NCBI RefSeq assembly: GCF_000878135.1
Contig: NZ_JXQZ01000101.1
Coordinates: 1-64,000 of the forward strand
DNA: 64,000 bases
DNA from: Frigoribacterium sp. MEB024
GTDB taxonomy: Bacteria > Actinomycetota > Actinomycetes > Actinomycetales > Microbacteriaceae
Direction of reading: 5' to 3'
Shown: piece after piece, positions 62,919-64,000 of the stretch
Layout: every line of letters begins with the position of its first letter
How positions within the stretch are numbered: the first letter of the stretch is position 1
The notes under the pieces: generated by a model
Seen by the model: only the letters and a program-made list of their open reading frames with translations
Databases searched by the model: none
What the model was told of the DNA's origin: nothing
Translations under genes and position numbers: made by a program

Positions 62919-64000
62919 CCGACACCACCACTCCCCAGGGCTTCCGCGAGGTCTTCGACACCGAGGTCGTCGGCCGCTGGTCCGCACCGGGCCGCGTGAA
63001 CCTCATCGGCGAACACACCGACTACAACGACGGCTTCGTGCTCCCCTTCGCCATCAACCGCCGCACCACCGTCACCGTCGGGCGCCGCGACGACCGCCTG
63101 CTGCGCGTGGCGTCGTCGTTCGAGGGCGGCGTGCACGAGGTGTCGCTCGACGACCTCGACCCGGCCTCGATGTCGGGTTGGTCGGCGTACGCCCTCGGCA
63201 TCGCCTGGGCCCTGTCGGTCGCACACGACCGCGCCGACTCACCCTCGTTCTCGGCCGCCGGCGGCGACCTCTCGACCGTCGACCTGTCGGGCGTGCCGGG
63301 CCTCGACCTGTTCGTCGAGTCCGAGGTGCCGGTCGGCGCCGGGCTCTCGTCGTCCGCCGCACTCGAGTGCTCGGTGGCCGTGGCCCTCGCCGAGCTCTGG
63401 TCGCTCGACGTCAACCGCTCGGCCCTGGCCGCCGTCGGACAACTCGCCGAGAACGAGGTCGTCGGCGCCCCGACGGGCATCATGGACCAGTCCGCGTCAC
63501 TGCTCGGCAAGGCCGACTCGGGGGTGTTCCTGGACTGCCGCAGCCTCGACGCCGACGTCGTCGACCTCGGCTTCGCCACCGCCGGCCTCGAGGTGCTCGT
63601 CGTCGACACCCATGTCGAGCACGCCCACGCCACCGGCGGCTACGTCGAGCGCCGCGCGTCGTGCGAGAAGGGCGCCGCCGCCCTCGGCGTCGACTCCCTG
63701 CGCGACCTCGACGCCGACGACCTGGCTCGGGCCGAAGAACTGCTCGACGACGAGACCTTCCGTCGCGTCCGTCACGTCGTCACCGAGAACCAGCGCGTGC
63801 TCGACACCGTCCGCACGCTGCGAACCGACGGCCCGCGCGCGATCGGCCACCTGCTCGACGCCTCGCACGTGTCGATGCGCGACGACTTCGAGATCTCGGT
63901 GCCCGAGCTCGACCTCGCCGTCGCCACCGCTCAGGCCACCGGTGCCGTCGGCGCCCGCATGACGGGTGGCGGTTTCGGCGGATCGGCCATCGCGCTCGTC
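62915..64000 (+). CDS. galK: Galactokinase (partial, runs off the window)
   Basis: 362 residues are visible; the last part is missing. The galactokinase signature GRVNLIGEHTDYNDGFVLP, the ATP-binding PVGAGLSSSAALE and the third motif GARMTGGGFGGSAIAL are all present, so only a short C-terminus lies beyond 64000. It phosphorylates galactose. The start overlaps the galT stop. With GalM and GalT it provides three of the four Leloir steps. Confidence 0.95.
   Translation, partial: MTDTTTPQGFREVFDTEVVGRWSAPGRVNLIGEHTDYNDGFVLPFAINRRTTVTVGRRDDRLLRVASSFEGGVHEVSLDDLDPASMSGWSAYALGIAWALSVAHDRADSPSFSAAGGDLSTVDLSGVPGLDLFVESEVPVGAGLSSSAALECSVAVALAELWSLDVNRSALAAVGQLAENEVVGAPTGIMDQSASLLGKADSGVFLDCRSLDADVVDLGFATAGLEVLVVDTHVEHAHATGGYVERRASCEKGAAALGVDSLRDLDADDLARAEELLDDETFRRVRHVVTENQRVLDTVRTLRTDGPRAIGHLLDASHVSMRDDFEISVPELDLAVATAQATGAVGARMTGGGFGGSAIALV

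Overview
The window is a high-GC chromosomal segment of an actinobacterium. Many start codons sit only 6-7 bases after a -10 hexamer (leaderless mRNAs), GTG and TTG starts are common, and operons overlap by GTGA or ATGA. CarD, GlnR, MshD (mycothiol), SenX3-RegX3, SigK-RskA and a fused IspDF all point to Actinobacteria. The gene set and style suggest the family Microbacteriaceae (Frigoribacterium/Curtobacterium/Clavibacter relatives); that placement is inference. No prophage, transposase, CRISPR array or rRNA operon was seen.

Layout. 1-3 kb: end of an olefin-biosynthesis pair (oleC end, oleD) and a zinc alcohol dehydrogenase. 3-9.5 kb: putA (proline catabolism), a drug-type ABC exporter and a TetR regulator. 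9.5-19.3 kb: an MFS transporter, small stress/hypothetical genes, an SDR, a LysR-like effector domain without HTH, a YpfJ-type metallopeptidase, oxidoreductases, and a divergent PfkB kinase/ROK pair. 19.4-25 kb: a MarR-DHA2 efflux operon with a clear tandem operator, an AI-2E-type permease, a phosphoesterase and a DsbA-like protein. 25-28 kb: an MsmK/UgpC sugar-ABC ATPase and a DUF4032 protein. 28-32 kb: the conserved operon carD-ispDF-cysS-rlmB. 33-37 kb: regX3-senX3 divergent from phoU, then gpmA. 38-43 kb: FUSC, YgfZ, nitrobindin-like protein, a 38-aa membrane peptide, GlnR and MshD. 45-48.5 kb: a hydantoin-racemase/NCS1-permease operon divergent from an XRE-cupin regulator. 48.5-56 kb: phosphate block ppk-mutT1-like-pstSCAB. 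56-58 kb: sigK-rskA. 59.3 kb: tRNA-Lys. 59.8-64 kb: Leloir block galM-deoR-type regulator divergent from galT-galK (galK runs off the window).

How it fits together. Phosphate handling dominates: SenX3-RegX3 and PhoU, PstSCAB, Ppk and a NUDIX/phosphatase protein, with 11-bp direct-repeat PHO boxes in front of pstS and phoU. Sugar use (galactose genes, PfkB/ROK, shared ABC ATPase), nitrogen control (GlnR), redox protection (MshD) and envelope export systems fill the rest.

The most unusual signal is a dispersed 11-bp element, AGGAGGCGCGG (reverse CCGCGCCTCCT). It occurs more than 25 times in 64 kb on both strands, mostly just after stop codons, sometimes as facing pairs forming long terminator-like hairpins, sometimes inside coding regions at interdomain linkers or termini, and twice as the ribosome-binding site. 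Its core contains a perfect Shine-Dalgarno sequence. It is not explained by any annotated feature.
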